Source: Candidatus Obscuribacterales bacterium (GTDB lineage Bacteria; Cyanobacteriota; Vampirovibrionia; Obscuribacterales; Obscuribacteraceae). Taken from it: a stretch of 44,885 nucleotides of DNA. Within the stretch, counting starts at the first letter, position 1; each line of letters starts with the position of its first letter. Made by a program: the position numbers and the translations under genes. Below, in pieces: positions 33,101-41,762 of this stretch. The notes under the pieces were generated by a model. That model worked only from the letters and a program-made list of their open reading frames with translations, had not been told where the DNA came from and did no database searches. The DNA lies in assembly GCA_021732025.1 (NCBI GenBank), contig JAKFVU010000065.1:1-44885 (forward strand), given 5' to 3'.

Positions 33101-36100
33101 CTAACCGAGCTTCTTTTAGATAGGCAAATCCGGCAGTCGTCAACTTGTGCGAGAGACAATATTTGCCGGCCAACTCGCAAGCCAATGCTTCAATATGAAC
33201 GAAGCCACTTTGCTGTGCTGCCGTAATTGCCTGTTCATACAAAGTCAATGCTTCAGCATTCGCTCCGCAGATACGAGCCTTCTCGGCCGCCACCAAATAA
33301 TATTTGCATGAGAAATTAAATGAGCCATCGATAGCCCATTGCTTAAGGTGCACGAGATGCTCATCAACTTTTGCCAAATAGTGCTCTTGCTCAAGGGCAT
33401 CGACATTGTCATAGTTAGCCACCATTACTAGTGCTAAATAGAACCAGTACTCACACTCCCCAGCAAAGGTAATATGGGCCCACAGCAGCGGCTCTGCTTT
33501 TTGGGCTGTGACTAAGGCGCGGGTCAAGTCGCCTTCAAGATAATAAATCTGAATCATCACCACGAGATAAAGAGCAGCCAGCAAGATATTGTCTTGTCTA
33601 ATCTCCTCTTCGTACTCGTCGTCAGACAACTCTTCTGAAGCTCCAGGCAAAGCATCAGATGAAAGCCTCTGGGCAAGCCGATTGAAGATACCTAAGGTGT
33701 GAAAGAGAACATTGTTGCTTTGAGTGAGCCAACTAATTTCTCTGGCTCTTGCTATAAGTTGCCTTAGTGGAGCACCAAGAATAAACGAATTGACTACGAT
33801 GTGGCCGTAGCAAAAGCCAGCAAAAGCTGTATCAGCAGAACGCACAGCACACTCGGCAGCAACTTCGAGGCGCTGCCTAGCTAATACTAAACCATCAGTC
33901 CAAAACGAAACTATGGCTGTCAAAAACTGCAAGCGGGCAAGGTAACCATTGAGGCCGCGTTTCTCAGCAAGATCGCAGCTCAGTGCAGCAAAGGCCCGAG
34001 CATCACCATAACGACCAAATAGGCGGGGTAAGGTCGAACCAAACTGGGCGTAACCTAAACACGAGCTGTCACAATTGCCAAACTTTAGACTAGTGGCCAC
34101 TATGCGACAACCACCGAGAAAGAACAAATTGCGATCGACTATCATGCTGGCACTATTTAGAGTTTGAAATAGATCGACTGTAGCCAGTCCAACGGCATCG
34201 CTCATTAAGGGCAAGTCAATCAGATCTTCAATAGAGCGGTCGCCGAGCGCCTGCCAAACTGCCTCATATTCAAAGTCAACTTGAGCCCGATCAGGATGAG
34301 CTGAGACTTCAACTCCTAAAAGAGTTAAACCCTTAAGACAATTCTGAACGGCCTGTCCATAATTAGACTGGCAAAGACAAATTTCGGCCAACATACGATA
34401 AACACTGGCTCTCTCAATGGCACTCTCAGTGAAGGGCAAAAGTTGTTCAAACTTTTGTTCCGCTTCTGCGAACTGTGCCATCAACCAAAAGCACTGGGCA
34501 TAGGCAAACTGTAAATTGAAGAGCAATAAGTGATTATCATTCCAACCAACTTCATCTAAACCGGATAACCCTGCGGCAAAGTACTGCAACGCCGACGAGT
34601 AGGCAGTGTTCTTCTGCGCCTTGCGTCCGGCAATGAGATTTAACTGGGCCAAACGCACTCGTTCAGCTGAACTATCAACCAAACCAACTGCCAAATTATA
34701 TTGATTAACTAAATCAAAAATGGACGTCTCTAACTCTTCATTGGACAGTTTAGAAAATATCAGCCGGGCGATGCGTAAGTGTTCAAGCGGTTTTTGTGCT
34801 TCATCTATGAGAGCATAAGATGCTTGTTGCACACGATCATGCAAAAACCGATAGGAGCCGCCTTGGAGCAGCAAGAGGCCGGCCCTTGTTACCTCAAGCA
34901 AAGCTTCATCCATTTGTTGAGGGTTGCGACCAAAGACACTGGCTAGTGTTTCTAAGTCTCCATAATTCCCCAAACACGAGGCCACCTTCATCAATTGAGC
35001 GGCCTGCACTGGCAGTTTGCGCAAACGACTAATGAGTAAATCAACAACATTGTCAGCATACTGCAGTGCTTCCAACTTGCTCAATTCCCAGGTCCAAGTG
35101 CCTGTTACCGAGTTAAATAAAATGAGATTCTCTTGATGCAATGTCTGCAAAAACTGTATGGCAAAGAACGGATTACCTCGAGTTTTATCGTAAATTAGGT
35201 TAGTTAATTCGATAGCATCATGAAGACCAACGCGCAAAGTTTCAGCGACAAGCTCGTTCAGTGAGTCAACACTTAACGGTCTTAAAGCAATGCTATTGAT
35301 TTTGATCTCTTCATTGCTACTGAATATCTCGGCCAGCATATGTGTCAGTAGATGATCATCGCCCACTTCATTGTCGCGATAAGAACCAATCAGAAGCAAA
35401 CTAAGGCCGTCACCGTCGAGCACCAGACTTTTGATCAGCTGTAAAGTATCAGCATCTGCCCACTGTAGATCATCAAGAAAAAGCACCAACGGATGCTCAG
35501 GTCTAGCGAACACTTTAATAAATTGACGAAATACAGTTTTAAATCGTTTCGATTCTTCACTACCAAGTTCAATCACCGCCTGTTGCTTGCCAATAAGCAG
35601 CTCTAGCTGTGGAATTAAACGCACAATTAGACCAAGCCCAGCGCCCAGTTCAGCCTGTAATTTTTCTGTCCAATAGGCAATTTGTTCTTCACTTTCAGTA
35701 AGAATATATTGCACCAAATCTTGAAAGGCTTGGCTTATGGTGGCAAATGGAATGTCGCGCTTTAATTGATCAAATTTTCCAGCAAGCGAAAATCCCCACT
35801 CCCGGGCAAGAGGATCATACAAACTGCGCACAAGAGCAGTCTTACCAACTCCTGAATATCCACTTACAAGCAATAACTCAGTGCGGTTAGATTTAAGCAT
35901 GTGTTCGAAGGCCTGTTTCAAAACATGCAATTCTCGTTCACGACCAAAAAGTTTCTCCGGCATAGACAGAGTATGTGGTCTATCCATCGAACCTAAGGCG
36001 AAATCAGCAACACTAGCAGGCTCACTTTCTAGATTCTTTTGCAAGTAGGCCAAATCGTAAACCAAGCCAGCTGCAGACTGATAGCGATCATCTGGTGCTT

Positions 36101-36899
36101 TAGCCAACAGTTTCAAGACCAATTCAGAGAGAATTTGCGGTATGTCAGAATTGAGCAGATACGGCGACTTCGGCGTCTGCGAAAGATGCGCATGTACTAA
36201 CTCAAGAGCATCATCAGAGACAAACGGCGGAGTTCCAGTCAACATCTCGTAAAAAATTACGCCAAGTGAATAGAGATCACTTCTAAAATCAATGGCACAG
36301 TTCATACGTCCAGTTTGCTCTGGGGCCATATAGCGCAATGCACCACGCAGACGCCCGGGGCGAATCAATTCAACCCGAGACTGCTCAATCAAATTAAGCT
36401 CACTTGCTTTGCCGAAATCAACTAAAGTGAGCTTATCTAAACCAGCATTTGAGCAAATGTTACCGGGGCAAAGCTCACAGTGAACAATGCCTTGATCGTG
36501 AATCGCTTGCACGGCTCGAACCAGACGCACAGCGGCCACCATAAAAGGCTTCAAGGCCATGGGGCCAGCGGCTTCAGCAATGAACTGCGCCAATGTACGC
36601 GAGCCGGCATCTTCCATCACCAAAGCGGTCAAGCCACCTTCGCTTTGAAGATCTAACACCGACATGACACCGTCAAGTTTGCGACCCGAAAGCAACTTAT
36701 GCACCTGGCGCAGGCGCTGAACATCACTTTCTCGTGGCTTTTCCATGCGCGGTAGCTTTAAGGTAACGAAGCTTTCATTCTTACTGCAATAGGCGCGATA
36801 AACAGAATAGCGATTGCCTTGGCAGAGCAAAGTGGGCTCGCTGAAATCAACAAAAGCAGTCAAAGCAGAATTAAGCGGATTCACTTCTTCACTGCACAT
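30132..36899 (-). CDS. Giant hybrid sensor: kinase - AAA ATPase - helical - GAF - PAS - HK - REC - Hpt
   Basis: A 2255-residue signal protein. Order: Hanks-kinase domain (Lys48; HCELCPGN at 140-147, where the usual HRD Asp is Glu142; DFG Asp161; RYMAPEQTG), AAA NTPase (Walker A GYSGVGKT, Lys353; Walker B LFLDDLQWAD, Asp476-477), about 600 residues of helical repeats, GAF (about 1310-1450), PAS (about 1465-1585), histidine kinase (SHEIRTP, His1628; NAIKF Asn1745; DTGIGM; GTGLGLSI), a degenerate receiver (about 1866-1980, Asp1923 kept but the N-terminal acidic pair missing), a full receiver (Asp2053 in LMDCQMPEMDG), and Hpt (His2205 in AHRLKGL). A phosphorelay from H1628 to D2053 to H2205 is implied. 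AAGGGG precedes the ATG. This architecture is known in cyanobacteria. Confidence 0.95.
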   Translation of the reverse strand: MCSEEVNPLNSALTAFVDFSEPTLLCQGNRYSVYRAYCSKNESFVTLKLPRMEKPRESDVQRLRQVHKLLSGRKLDGVMSVLDLQSEGGLTALVMEDAGSRTLAQFIAEAAGPMALKPFMVAAVRLVRAVQAIHDQGIVHCELCPGNICSNAGLDKLTLVDFGKASELNLIEQSRVELIRPGRLRGALRYMAPEQTGRMNCAIDFRSDLYSLGVIFYEMLTGTPPFVSDDALELVHAHLSQTPKSPYLLNSDIPQILSELVLKLLAKAPDDRYQSAAGLVYDLAYLQKNLESEPASVADFALGSMDRPHTLSMPEKLFGRERELHVLKQAFEHMLKSNRTELLLVSGYSGVGKTALVRSLYDPLAREWGFSLAGKFDQLKRDIPFATISQAFQDLVQYILTESEEQIAYWTEKLQAELGAGLGLIVRLIPQLELLIGKQQAVIELGSEESKRFKTVFRQFIKVFARPEHPLVLFLDDLQWADADTLQLIKSLVLDGDGLSLLLIGSYRDNEVGDDHLLTHMLAEIFSSNEEIKINSIALRPLSVDSLNELVAETLRVGLHDAIELTNLIYDKTRGNPFFAIQFLQTLHQENLILFNSVTGTWTWELSKLEALQYADNVVDLLISRLRKLPVQAAQLMKVASCLGNYGDLETLASVFGRNPQQMDEALLEVTRAGLLLLQGGSYRFLHDRVQQASYALIDEAQKPLEHLRIARLIFSKLSNEELETSIFDLVNQYNLAVGLVDSSAERVRLAQLNLIAGRKAQKNTAYSSALQYFAAGLSGLDEVGWNDNHLLLFNLQFAYAQCFWLMAQFAEAEQKFEQLLPFTESAIERASVYRMLAEICLCQSNYGQAVQNCLKGLTLLGVEVSAHPDRAQVDFEYEAVWQALGDRSIEDLIDLPLMSDAVGLATVDLFQTLNSASMIVDRNLFFLGGCRIVATSLKFGNCDSSCLGYAQFGSTLPRLFGRYGDARAFAALSCDLAEKRGLNGYLARLQFLTAIVSFWTDGLVLARQRLEVAAECAVRSADTAFAGFCYGHIVVNSFILGAPLRQLIARAREISWLTQSNNVLFHTLGIFNRLAQRLSSDALPGASEELSDDEYEEEIRQDNILLAALYLVVMIQIYYLEGDLTRALVTAQKAEPLLWAHITFAGECEYWFYLALVMVANYDNVDALEQEHYLAKVDEHLVHLKQWAIDGSFNFSCKYYLVAAEKARICGANAEALTLYEQAITAAQQSGFVHIEALACELAGKYCLSHKLTTAGFAYLKEARLANLRWNNAAKVRQLDSLYPELMPSRVTWSLDMMTVFKAAQAISKEVELDKLLDTLLRVMAESAAAQHAVLILQRDDELIVHSRSNTKIDEMPLSGYKNLPHSLINYVRRTLETVAVADATHDTLFGRDPYFEQVKTRSALCIPIVKQSKLLGLMYMENNLAPDLFTSDRIDLLQLLSAQIVTSLENVLLFETLKARETQYRLIFEMVGVGKAQGNVATKRINMVNAKFCEITGYSEEELVGMEFPYLTHPDDREEDAARFAKALADPSSVYLIEKRYIRKDGSIIWVEVNAAILRDSSGRPTASVAMVQDITARLKAEADLRALNSDLEDRVLQRTAELGLAKEAAELANQAKSDFLANMSHEIRTPMNAVIGMSDLLSRTVLEPQQQDMVNTINTSAESLLVLINDILDLSKVEAGKLELSYAPLDLVDLVEESIELFAESANEKQVSLVAHIARDTPLMVLGDTIRLRQILLNLLSNAIKFTSGGEVLVEVFAEPAQSVGDISQGTRNVQFVVTDTGIGMNSESIDNLFMPFSQADSSITRKFGGTGLGLSITKRLVQMMTGTISVDSELGKGSRFAVNIPLQILAEKDLAVEKERRNLLESRRILVVNAPARAVQVLTTYGTDWGFELSSAESYDAAIGLLVQAQKAFDLILVDGVDIAEALGFVESATANVGPAVPLVWCGPGYSEQFSACLRKPYKQSRLLSCLSGLSTGAESAISAGSLAQVPANATYNKFHILVVEDHPVNQKLAQLQLKELGCTVVAVSNGMEAIKEVCNSTYSLILMDCQMPEMDGFQATRAIRKLEEVSGGHSIIVAMTAQAMSGDRELCIAAGMDDYITKPVNLKKLEMILRRWLTQSLVVNANVGLDSAANLAVDADSHESIMKQYHHTFAEWESSMDRETAVQLMNEFVQGVAQTSRELGKAITARQLADVKAIAHRLKGLCLPFYVNEYKNACVELEKAIAAVDWTEIDKQFALIEQSFSNLPSA

Positions 36900-36954
36900 T
36901 GAGCCCCTTGTATAGCAATAGCCACACTTCTATATTCCTCACGAACAGCGGAAC

Positions 36955-37893
36955 TTAACCGACTTTGAGAGGTTGGCGGCTTGAATTCTTAGCTATTCGA
37001 GAACCAGCATTTCGAGAGCTACTGATTGGCCACTGCCTATTAGCTTGGTGATGGCGCTCAAAGAAATTCCAAATCTCCACACTAGCCAAATGCTCGCGGT
37101 GCATAGGCCCCAAAAGCGCCCGTGAGAGCCAGGTTTCATCCCGTTTGGCTGGCCAAGTATGTCCCCCGCCTTGAATTTTAAGCAGCGACACTTCAAAGCC
37201 TGTTTTTCCATTGAAAGACTGAATAAACTGGGCCGAAGTTGGCTTTGCGGGCAGAGTTTCAGCCAAGTGCAAGTTAACATTAGTAGACTGAATGCCATTG
37301 TGACTTTGCCAATATTCAAAAGTGTCGGCCACAGACATCCAGCGGTCCAAATCGCCGTCCCATTTGTTCAACTTGTCGGCAGTGCCACTAATCATCAACA
37401 TAGCCACTGGCCCAGTGTGTTCAATAGCTGAGGCCCAGCTGCGATCAAGGTTCGAGCAAACTGGGGCGAAGGCTGCAATTTTGGATGAAAGCGAGGCGTT
37501 ACAAGCAAAAAGGTGCAAAATATCAGCACCGTTAGAATAACCGGTGGCATACACCCGAGAAGGGTCGGCATGACCATCCTCAATTAATGACTCGATCAAA
37601 TCATCAATAAATTGACAGTCTTTATTGTGGAAGCCCCGAGGAAGATTGAATTGCCACAGAAAAGCCATATCAGGATAAACAATCAAACAGTTTTTTTGAT
37701 CGGCTAAATCATTCAGTTCGCAAACCTCAATCATTAGGCGGCTGGGCATGAGAAAGCCATGCATAGCAATTATTAGCGGCAGCTTTTCGTGATGGGCTTG
37801 CCGCGGTCGATAGAGCCAATAAGAGCGCTTTTCGCCAGCCACCGTGAGGTGGTGTCGTGTCAACTGACCGCGAACTGAGCCATTGTTGTTCAT
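36955..37893 (-). CDS. PHB-depolymerase-like esterase
   Basis: Alpha/beta-hydrolase of the poly(3-hydroxybutyrate) depolymerase/feruloyl esterase-like family, 312 residues. Seen: LIIAMHGFLMPS (oxyanion loop), ATGYSNGADILHLFAC (nucleophile Ser in GYSNG), MISGTADKLNKWDGD (acid) and GGGHTWPAK (His), the family hallmark. No signal peptide, so it is probably cytosolic. The start overlaps the stop of the upstream DUF2156 gene by 4 nt (ATGA at 37890-37893), indicating translational coupling. It lies 55 bp ahead of the giant hybrid kinase on the same strand. Confidence 0.88.
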   Translation of the reverse strand: MNNNGSVRGQLTRHHLTVAGEKRSYWLYRPRQAHHEKLPLIIAMHGFLMPSRLMIEVCELNDLADQKNCLIVYPDMAFLWQFNLPRGFHNKDCQFIDDLIESLIEDGHADPSRVYATGYSNGADILHLFACNASLSSKIAAFAPVCSNLDRSWASAIEHTGPVAMLMISGTADKLNKWDGDLDRWMSVADTFEYWQSHNGIQSTNVNLHLAETLPAKPTSAQFIQSFNGKTGFEVSLLKIQGGGHTWPAKRDETWLSRALLGPMHREHLASVEIWNFFERHHQANRQWPISSSRNAGSRIAKNSSRQPLKVG

Positions 37894-39002
37894 CGCAATA
37901 GGTGCCGTTTCTCAAGCTTGTGTTTAATGATTGTCAGGATATCACGCGGCATCAACGAGCGCAGCAAACTGCAAGTAACACCAAAGCGCTGTCCTCTTCG
38001 GTAAACGCAAAAATAGTTATTTTCCCAATGACTAGGCTGAAATTTTCCTTTGAAATACTCCAGAGTCTGAAAGTGATAGAGCCAAGACAAGTGCCTGTAG
38101 CAGAGGCGCAAGATGTGATTTAGGATCGGATGAGTCTCGTCTTTATCGGGTAAGCCGGCAAGCGGAGCAAGTGCCAATGTTGCCATGGCATAACCTTCGG
38201 CTGCTAGCGACTCTAACGCCTTAATGAGCAGAAATTCAGTGCAACCATTAGCAGCATCGGGATGGCGAATCAAATCTTCTAAATACCAGCCATTGCGAGC
38301 ATAAATTGGTGAACAGGCAAGGAAAGCACAGAGCTTATCGCTTTCGTCTACCAGAAGAAAATACTTCTTGTGCTGCATTAACTCGAGCGGCCGCAACTGA
38401 AAGAGAAATTCTAATGGCGGCAATTCCCGCGATTCTTGCCATTCGCCACAGAGCGCTTCTAGCTGTTTTTGATAGCTGGGCCCATAGGGCACGACTTTGT
38501 AACCCTTGCGGCTGGTGCGGTGGGCGGCGCTACGCAAAGATTTTCGCAATCTGGGCAGATTCTGCAAATCAAATATCGGCTCTTTTCCTATGTAAATTGA
38601 GTCAAAGCCGACAGCCTCTAGCGCCTTCTTCGATTTCTCCGAGACCGGAATAGCCCCAATGGAGCACTCTTTCTCCTTAGCATAGGCCTCAAGTGCCGTC
38701 ACTAAGGGCGCCATCGCCTGAGATGAGCAAACCGGTTCTCCGCTTATTAAAATCAGCCCCGCAGTCTCGATTATAGGAATATAGCCAACCACTTCAGGCA
38801 CAGTGAAGTTGGTGAGGCCACTATAGAGACTGAGAAACGAGTGGGTGTTATAGCCAAACTGCTTAAGGGCCTCGAAGCGCTCAGTCAGAGAAACGGTATC
38901 TAGGCAATACGGCTGCTTAACGAGACTTGGCATTACTTGAAGTGGCGGAGGCAAATCAAGAGCTTTAAGTTTTTGGTATTTAGGGGCTCGCGCTGATATC
39001 AT
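37890..39002 (-). CDS. DUF2156 / MprF C-terminal domain-like protein
   Basis: A 370-residue protein like the soluble aminoacyl-transferase domain of phosphatidylglycerol lysyltransferase (MprF C-domain, LPG synthase C) but without the N-terminal membrane flippase. Seen: RFEALKQFGYNTHSFLSLYSG near residues 41-61, RLRKSLRSAAHRTSRKGYKVV (150-170) and GWYLEDLIRHPDAANGCTEFLLIKALESLA (GNAT-like acyl-donor fold), then YHFQTLEYFKGKFQPSHWENNY. It could transfer an amino acid from tRNA to a lipid. The ATG at 39002 has only a weak Shine-Dalgarno. Its stop overlaps the next start. Confidence 0.82.
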   Translation of the reverse strand: MISARAPKYQKLKALDLPPPLQVMPSLVKQPYCLDTVSLTERFEALKQFGYNTHSFLSLYSGLTNFTVPEVVGYIPIIETAGLILISGEPVCSSQAMAPLVTALEAYAKEKECSIGAIPVSEKSKKALEAVGFDSIYIGKEPIFDLQNLPRLRKSLRSAAHRTSRKGYKVVPYGPSYQKQLEALCGEWQESRELPPLEFLFQLRPLELMQHKKYFLLVDESDKLCAFLACSPIYARNGWYLEDLIRHPDAANGCTEFLLIKALESLAAEGYAMATLALAPLAGLPDKDETHPILNHILRLCYRHLSWLYHFQTLEYFKGKFQPSHWENNYFCVYRRGQRFGVTCSLLRSLMPRDILTIIKHKLEKRHLLR

Positions 39003-39061
39003 TTCTGGCTAGTCTCTTGTTGGCGTTGTCACCGATAGTGCCGCTTCAACATGGAGGAAAA

Positions 39062-39136
39062 GTGAAGATGATCTTCCTTTTGAGCCGCAGACTGGCGTTG
39101 CAGTCTCTTTGTTCCTTCTTCCCTAAAAACCCTTGA
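39062..39136 (+). CDS. Possible 24-residue leader peptide upstream of pgm
   Basis: GGAGG at 39053-39057 followed 4 nt later by GTG (or an ATG at 39068) opens a 24-codon frame (MKMIFLLSRRLALQSLCSFF start, ending PKNP) that stops at TGA 39134-39136, 15 bp before the pgm ATG. The very good ribosome-binding site is the only support. It could be a leader peptide or simply chance. Confidence 0.3.
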   Translation: MKMIFLLSRRLALQSLCSFFPKNP

Positions 39137-39151
39137 AAAGGCAATAAGAAA

Positions 39152-40810
39152 ATGAGTATCCATCCATTAGCCGGAAAACCAGCTCCTGCCGACGTTCTAA
39201 TTGACGTGAAAAAATTGGAAAAAGCCTATTTTGATAATAAGCCTGACTTCGCAGAGCCCAGCCAAAGAGTAATTTTTGGCACCAGTGGTCATCGCGGCAC
39301 ATCAACTAATGGCACCTTCACTGAAGCCCATATTCTTGCCATCACCCAAGCAGTCTGTGATTACCGCAAGGCCCAAGGCACAGACGGCCCAGTTTTGTTT
39401 GGCAAAGATACTCACGCCCTGTCTGGTCTAGTACAAGCCACCGCCTTAGAAGTTTTAGCAGCTAACGATATGGAAGTAATGATCGCCGAAAACGACGGCA
39501 TTACCGCTGTGCCAGTCATTTCTAGGGCAGTGCTCAACTATAACCGTGGCCGCAAAGAACACTTGGCCGACGCCCTCATCTCAACACCTTCACACAATCC
39601 ACCAGCCGACGGTGGCTTCAAATATAATCCACCAAATGGCGGCCCAGCTGATACCGACGTCACCACCTGGATTCAAAACCGCGCTAATGATTTGCTCAAA
39701 AATGGCAATAAAGAAGTCAAACGGGTGCCTTACGAAAAGGCAATCAATGCGGCAACAACACACACTGCCGATTTCATCACTCCTTATGTGCGCGATCTGG
39801 CCCAAGTAATTGATATGCAGGCCATTACCAATGCCAAACTCAAACTTGGTGTTGACCCTCTGGGCGGAGCTTCAGTAGTGCTCTGGGAGCCAATCAATGC
39901 CATGTATAACATCGACATTGAAATCGTCAACAAAAAAATTGATCCACAGTTTGCGTTCATGCCACTAGATCATGACGGCAAAATTCGCATGGATTGCTCT
40001 AGCAAATTTGCCATGGCTAATTTGGTCAAACTGAAAGACCAGTTTCAAGTTGCTTTCGGCAACGATCCAGACGCTGATAGACACGGCATTGTCACTCCAT
40101 CAGCCGGTCTAATGGACCCTAATCACTACTTGGCTGTGGCCATAAACTATTTGCTCACTCATAGACCAGATTGGCCCATTAACGCTGCCGTGGGTAAGAC
40201 ACTAGTAAGCAGCTCAATGATCGATAGAGTCGTCAAAGACCTCAAGCGGGTTTTATGCGAAGTGCCGGTCGGCTTTAAATGGTTCTCGGCAGGTCTGTTT
40301 GCCAGCACATTCTGCTTTGGTGGCGAAGAAAGTGCAGGAGCAACTTTCTTGCAGAAAGATGGAGCACCCTGGACAACCGATAAAGATGGGCCAGCAATGG
40401 CACTTTTGGCAGCAGAAATGTTAGCGATAACAGGAAAAGACCCAGGCGTTCACTACCAAGAGTTAACAGCTAAATTTGGCACATCATATTACAAACGAGT
40501 TGATGCTCCATCAAGCATGGAAGAAAAAGCAGTATTGCTCAAACTCTCGCCTGATGCCGTTCATGCTACTGAATTAGCAGGGGAAAAAATCGAAGCAAAA
40601 CTAACTAAAGCTCCAGGCAATGATGCCGCCATTGGTGGCTTAAAAGTGGTAACCGCGAATGGTTGGTTTGCTGCTCGTCCTTCTGGTACCGAAAACATCT
40701 ACAAGATTTATGCTGAAAGTCTAAAAGATGAAAAGCACCTCGATACCATCATCAAAGAAGCCCAAGAAATTGTCAGCGCCACTCTAGCTGGTGAGAAATG
40801 TTGTCCTTAG
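39152..40810 (+). CDS. pgm: Phosphoglucomutase (alpha-D-glucose-specific)
   Basis: Converts glucose 6-phosphate to glucose 1-phosphate, feeding glycogen and nucleotide-sugar synthesis. At 552 residues it is typical. Motifs in order: FGTSGHRGTSTNGTFTE (domain 1), the phosphoserine loop TPSHNPPADGG (Ser147), metal loop GNDPDADRHG, sugar-binding FGGEESAGATF, and phosphate-binding RPSGTENIYKIYAES. All key residues are present. AAAGG lies 10 nt before the ATG. It overlaps the histidine phosphatase by 13 bp, so the two are probably co-transcribed. Confidence 0.97.
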   Translation: MSIHPLAGKPAPADVLIDVKKLEKAYFDNKPDFAEPSQRVIFGTSGHRGTSTNGTFTEAHILAITQAVCDYRKAQGTDGPVLFGKDTHALSGLVQATALEVLAANDMEVMIAENDGITAVPVISRAVLNYNRGRKEHLADALISTPSHNPPADGGFKYNPPNGGPADTDVTTWIQNRANDLLKNGNKEVKRVPYEKAINAATTHTADFITPYVRDLAQVIDMQAITNAKLKLGVDPLGGASVVLWEPINAMYNIDIEIVNKKIDPQFAFMPLDHDGKIRMDCSSKFAMANLVKLKDQFQVAFGNDPDADRHGIVTPSAGLMDPNHYLAVAINYLLTHRPDWPINAAVGKTLVSSSMIDRVVKDLKRVLCEVPVGFKWFSAGLFASTFCFGGEESAGATFLQKDGAPWTTDKDGPAMALLAAEMLAITGKDPGVHYQELTAKFGTSYYKRVDAPSSMEEKAVLLKLSPDAVHATELAGEKIEAKLTKAPGNDAAIGGLKVVTANGWFAARPSGTENIYKIYAESLKDEKHLDTIIKEAQEIVSATLAGEKCCP

Positions 40811-41403
40811 GTAATCTTCCCCTAGTCTATCTGGCTCGACACGGCGAAACCGAATGGTCGTTGTCGGGCCAGCATACTGGTTTAACAGATATTGCTTTGA
40901 CGGCCAACGGTGAGCAACAGGCACTTAAATTGGGCGAGAGATTGCATGGTCTAGAATTCGCCAAAGTGTTTAGCAGCCCCCTGCAAAGAGCGAAGCGCAC
41001 CTGTGAGTTGGCCGGCTTTGGCTCACAAGTAGAGCTACTCGACAATTTAAAAGAGTGGCACTATGGTGCTTACGAAGGTATTACCTCCCAAGAAATACAA
41101 AAAAAACGCCCCGATTTTATGCCTTTCAGAGATGGCTTTCCGGAGGGGGAGGCTGTTGAAGAGATTGGCTGCCGAGCAGCCTTAGTGGTTGAGCAAGTTA
41201 AAGCTGTTCATAAGCAAGGAAAAAATGTTTTGATTTTCTCCCACGGCCACATGCTGCGCTTTGTCGCCTCGCAATTTTTGAATCTGCCCAGCTCAGATGC
41301 ACGGGTCTTCAACCTAGCTACGGCCTCGGTCAGCATTCTCGGTTACGATCACAATTTGCAAGAGCCCGTGATTAAGCTTTGGAATGACGCCAGTCACTAC
41401 TAG
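40798..41403 (+). CDS. Histidine phosphatase superfamily protein
   Basis: Phosphatase or cofactor-dependent mutase of the RHG family, 201 residues. Catalytic RHGETEW (Arg14-His15-Gly16-Glu17), GQHTGLTDIALTANGEQQA, SSPLQRAKRTCELAG (second Arg) and FSHGHMLRF (His) are all visible. The 13-bp overlap with pgm implies coupling and suggests a role in sugar-phosphate metabolism. Whether it is a phosphoglycerate mutase (gpmB-like) or a generic phosphatase such as one acting on sugar phosphates cannot be decided. Confidence 0.9.
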   Translation: MLSLGNLPLVYLARHGETEWSLSGQHTGLTDIALTANGEQQALKLGERLHGLEFAKVFSSPLQRAKRTCELAGFGSQVELLDNLKEWHYGAYEGITSQEIQKKRPDFMPFRDGFPEGEAVEEIGCRAALVVEQVKAVHKQGKNVLIFSHGHMLRFVASQFLNLPSSDARVFNLATASVSILGYDHNLQEPVIKLWNDASHY

Positions 41404-41411
41404 ATTGGCTT

Positions 41412-41657
41412 CTATCCACGGCCACAAGCCGGACAAAGGTCTTTAGTAGGCTTTGGCTCTTCTGCCTTATTTGGTTTGGAGCCAATCTTGTCGTCGGCAG
41501 CCGGTTTATCTTTTTGTTCTTGCCCTTTAGTTACATCGCTAGGCTTATCTTTCTTGCTCTTTGCCTGGGCCGGCTCTAAGGGAAGTGCTAGACCACAAAC
41601 AAGGCCAAGGCTTAGAGCGGCACACAATTTATCTTTTATAGAAATAGGTAGTTTCAC
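41412..41657 (-). CDS. Small secreted Lys-rich protein with C-terminal CPAC motif
   Basis: An 81-residue protein starting at GTG with GAGGA 6 nt before it. A signal peptide (KLCAALSLGLVCGLALPLEPAQA) is followed by a Lys/Asp/Pro/Glu-rich body and the tail LCPACGRG. The CPAC pair looks like a single zinc or redox knuckle at the very end. I do not recognise it. It converges on the histidine phosphatase, with 8 bp between stops. Confidence 0.6.
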   Translation of the reverse strand: MKLPISIKDKLCAALSLGLVCGLALPLEPAQAKSKKDKPSDVTKGQEQKDKPAADDKIGSKPNKAEEPKPTKDLCPACGRG

Positions 41658-41762
41658 AGTAAATCCTCGTTGTCGTTTCTATTCTAGATGAGGGAACTTA
41701 TCTGTGCCAAACGAGACATAAAGACTAACTAGACTATTTGCAGCAAGCAAAGGGGAAATAAT

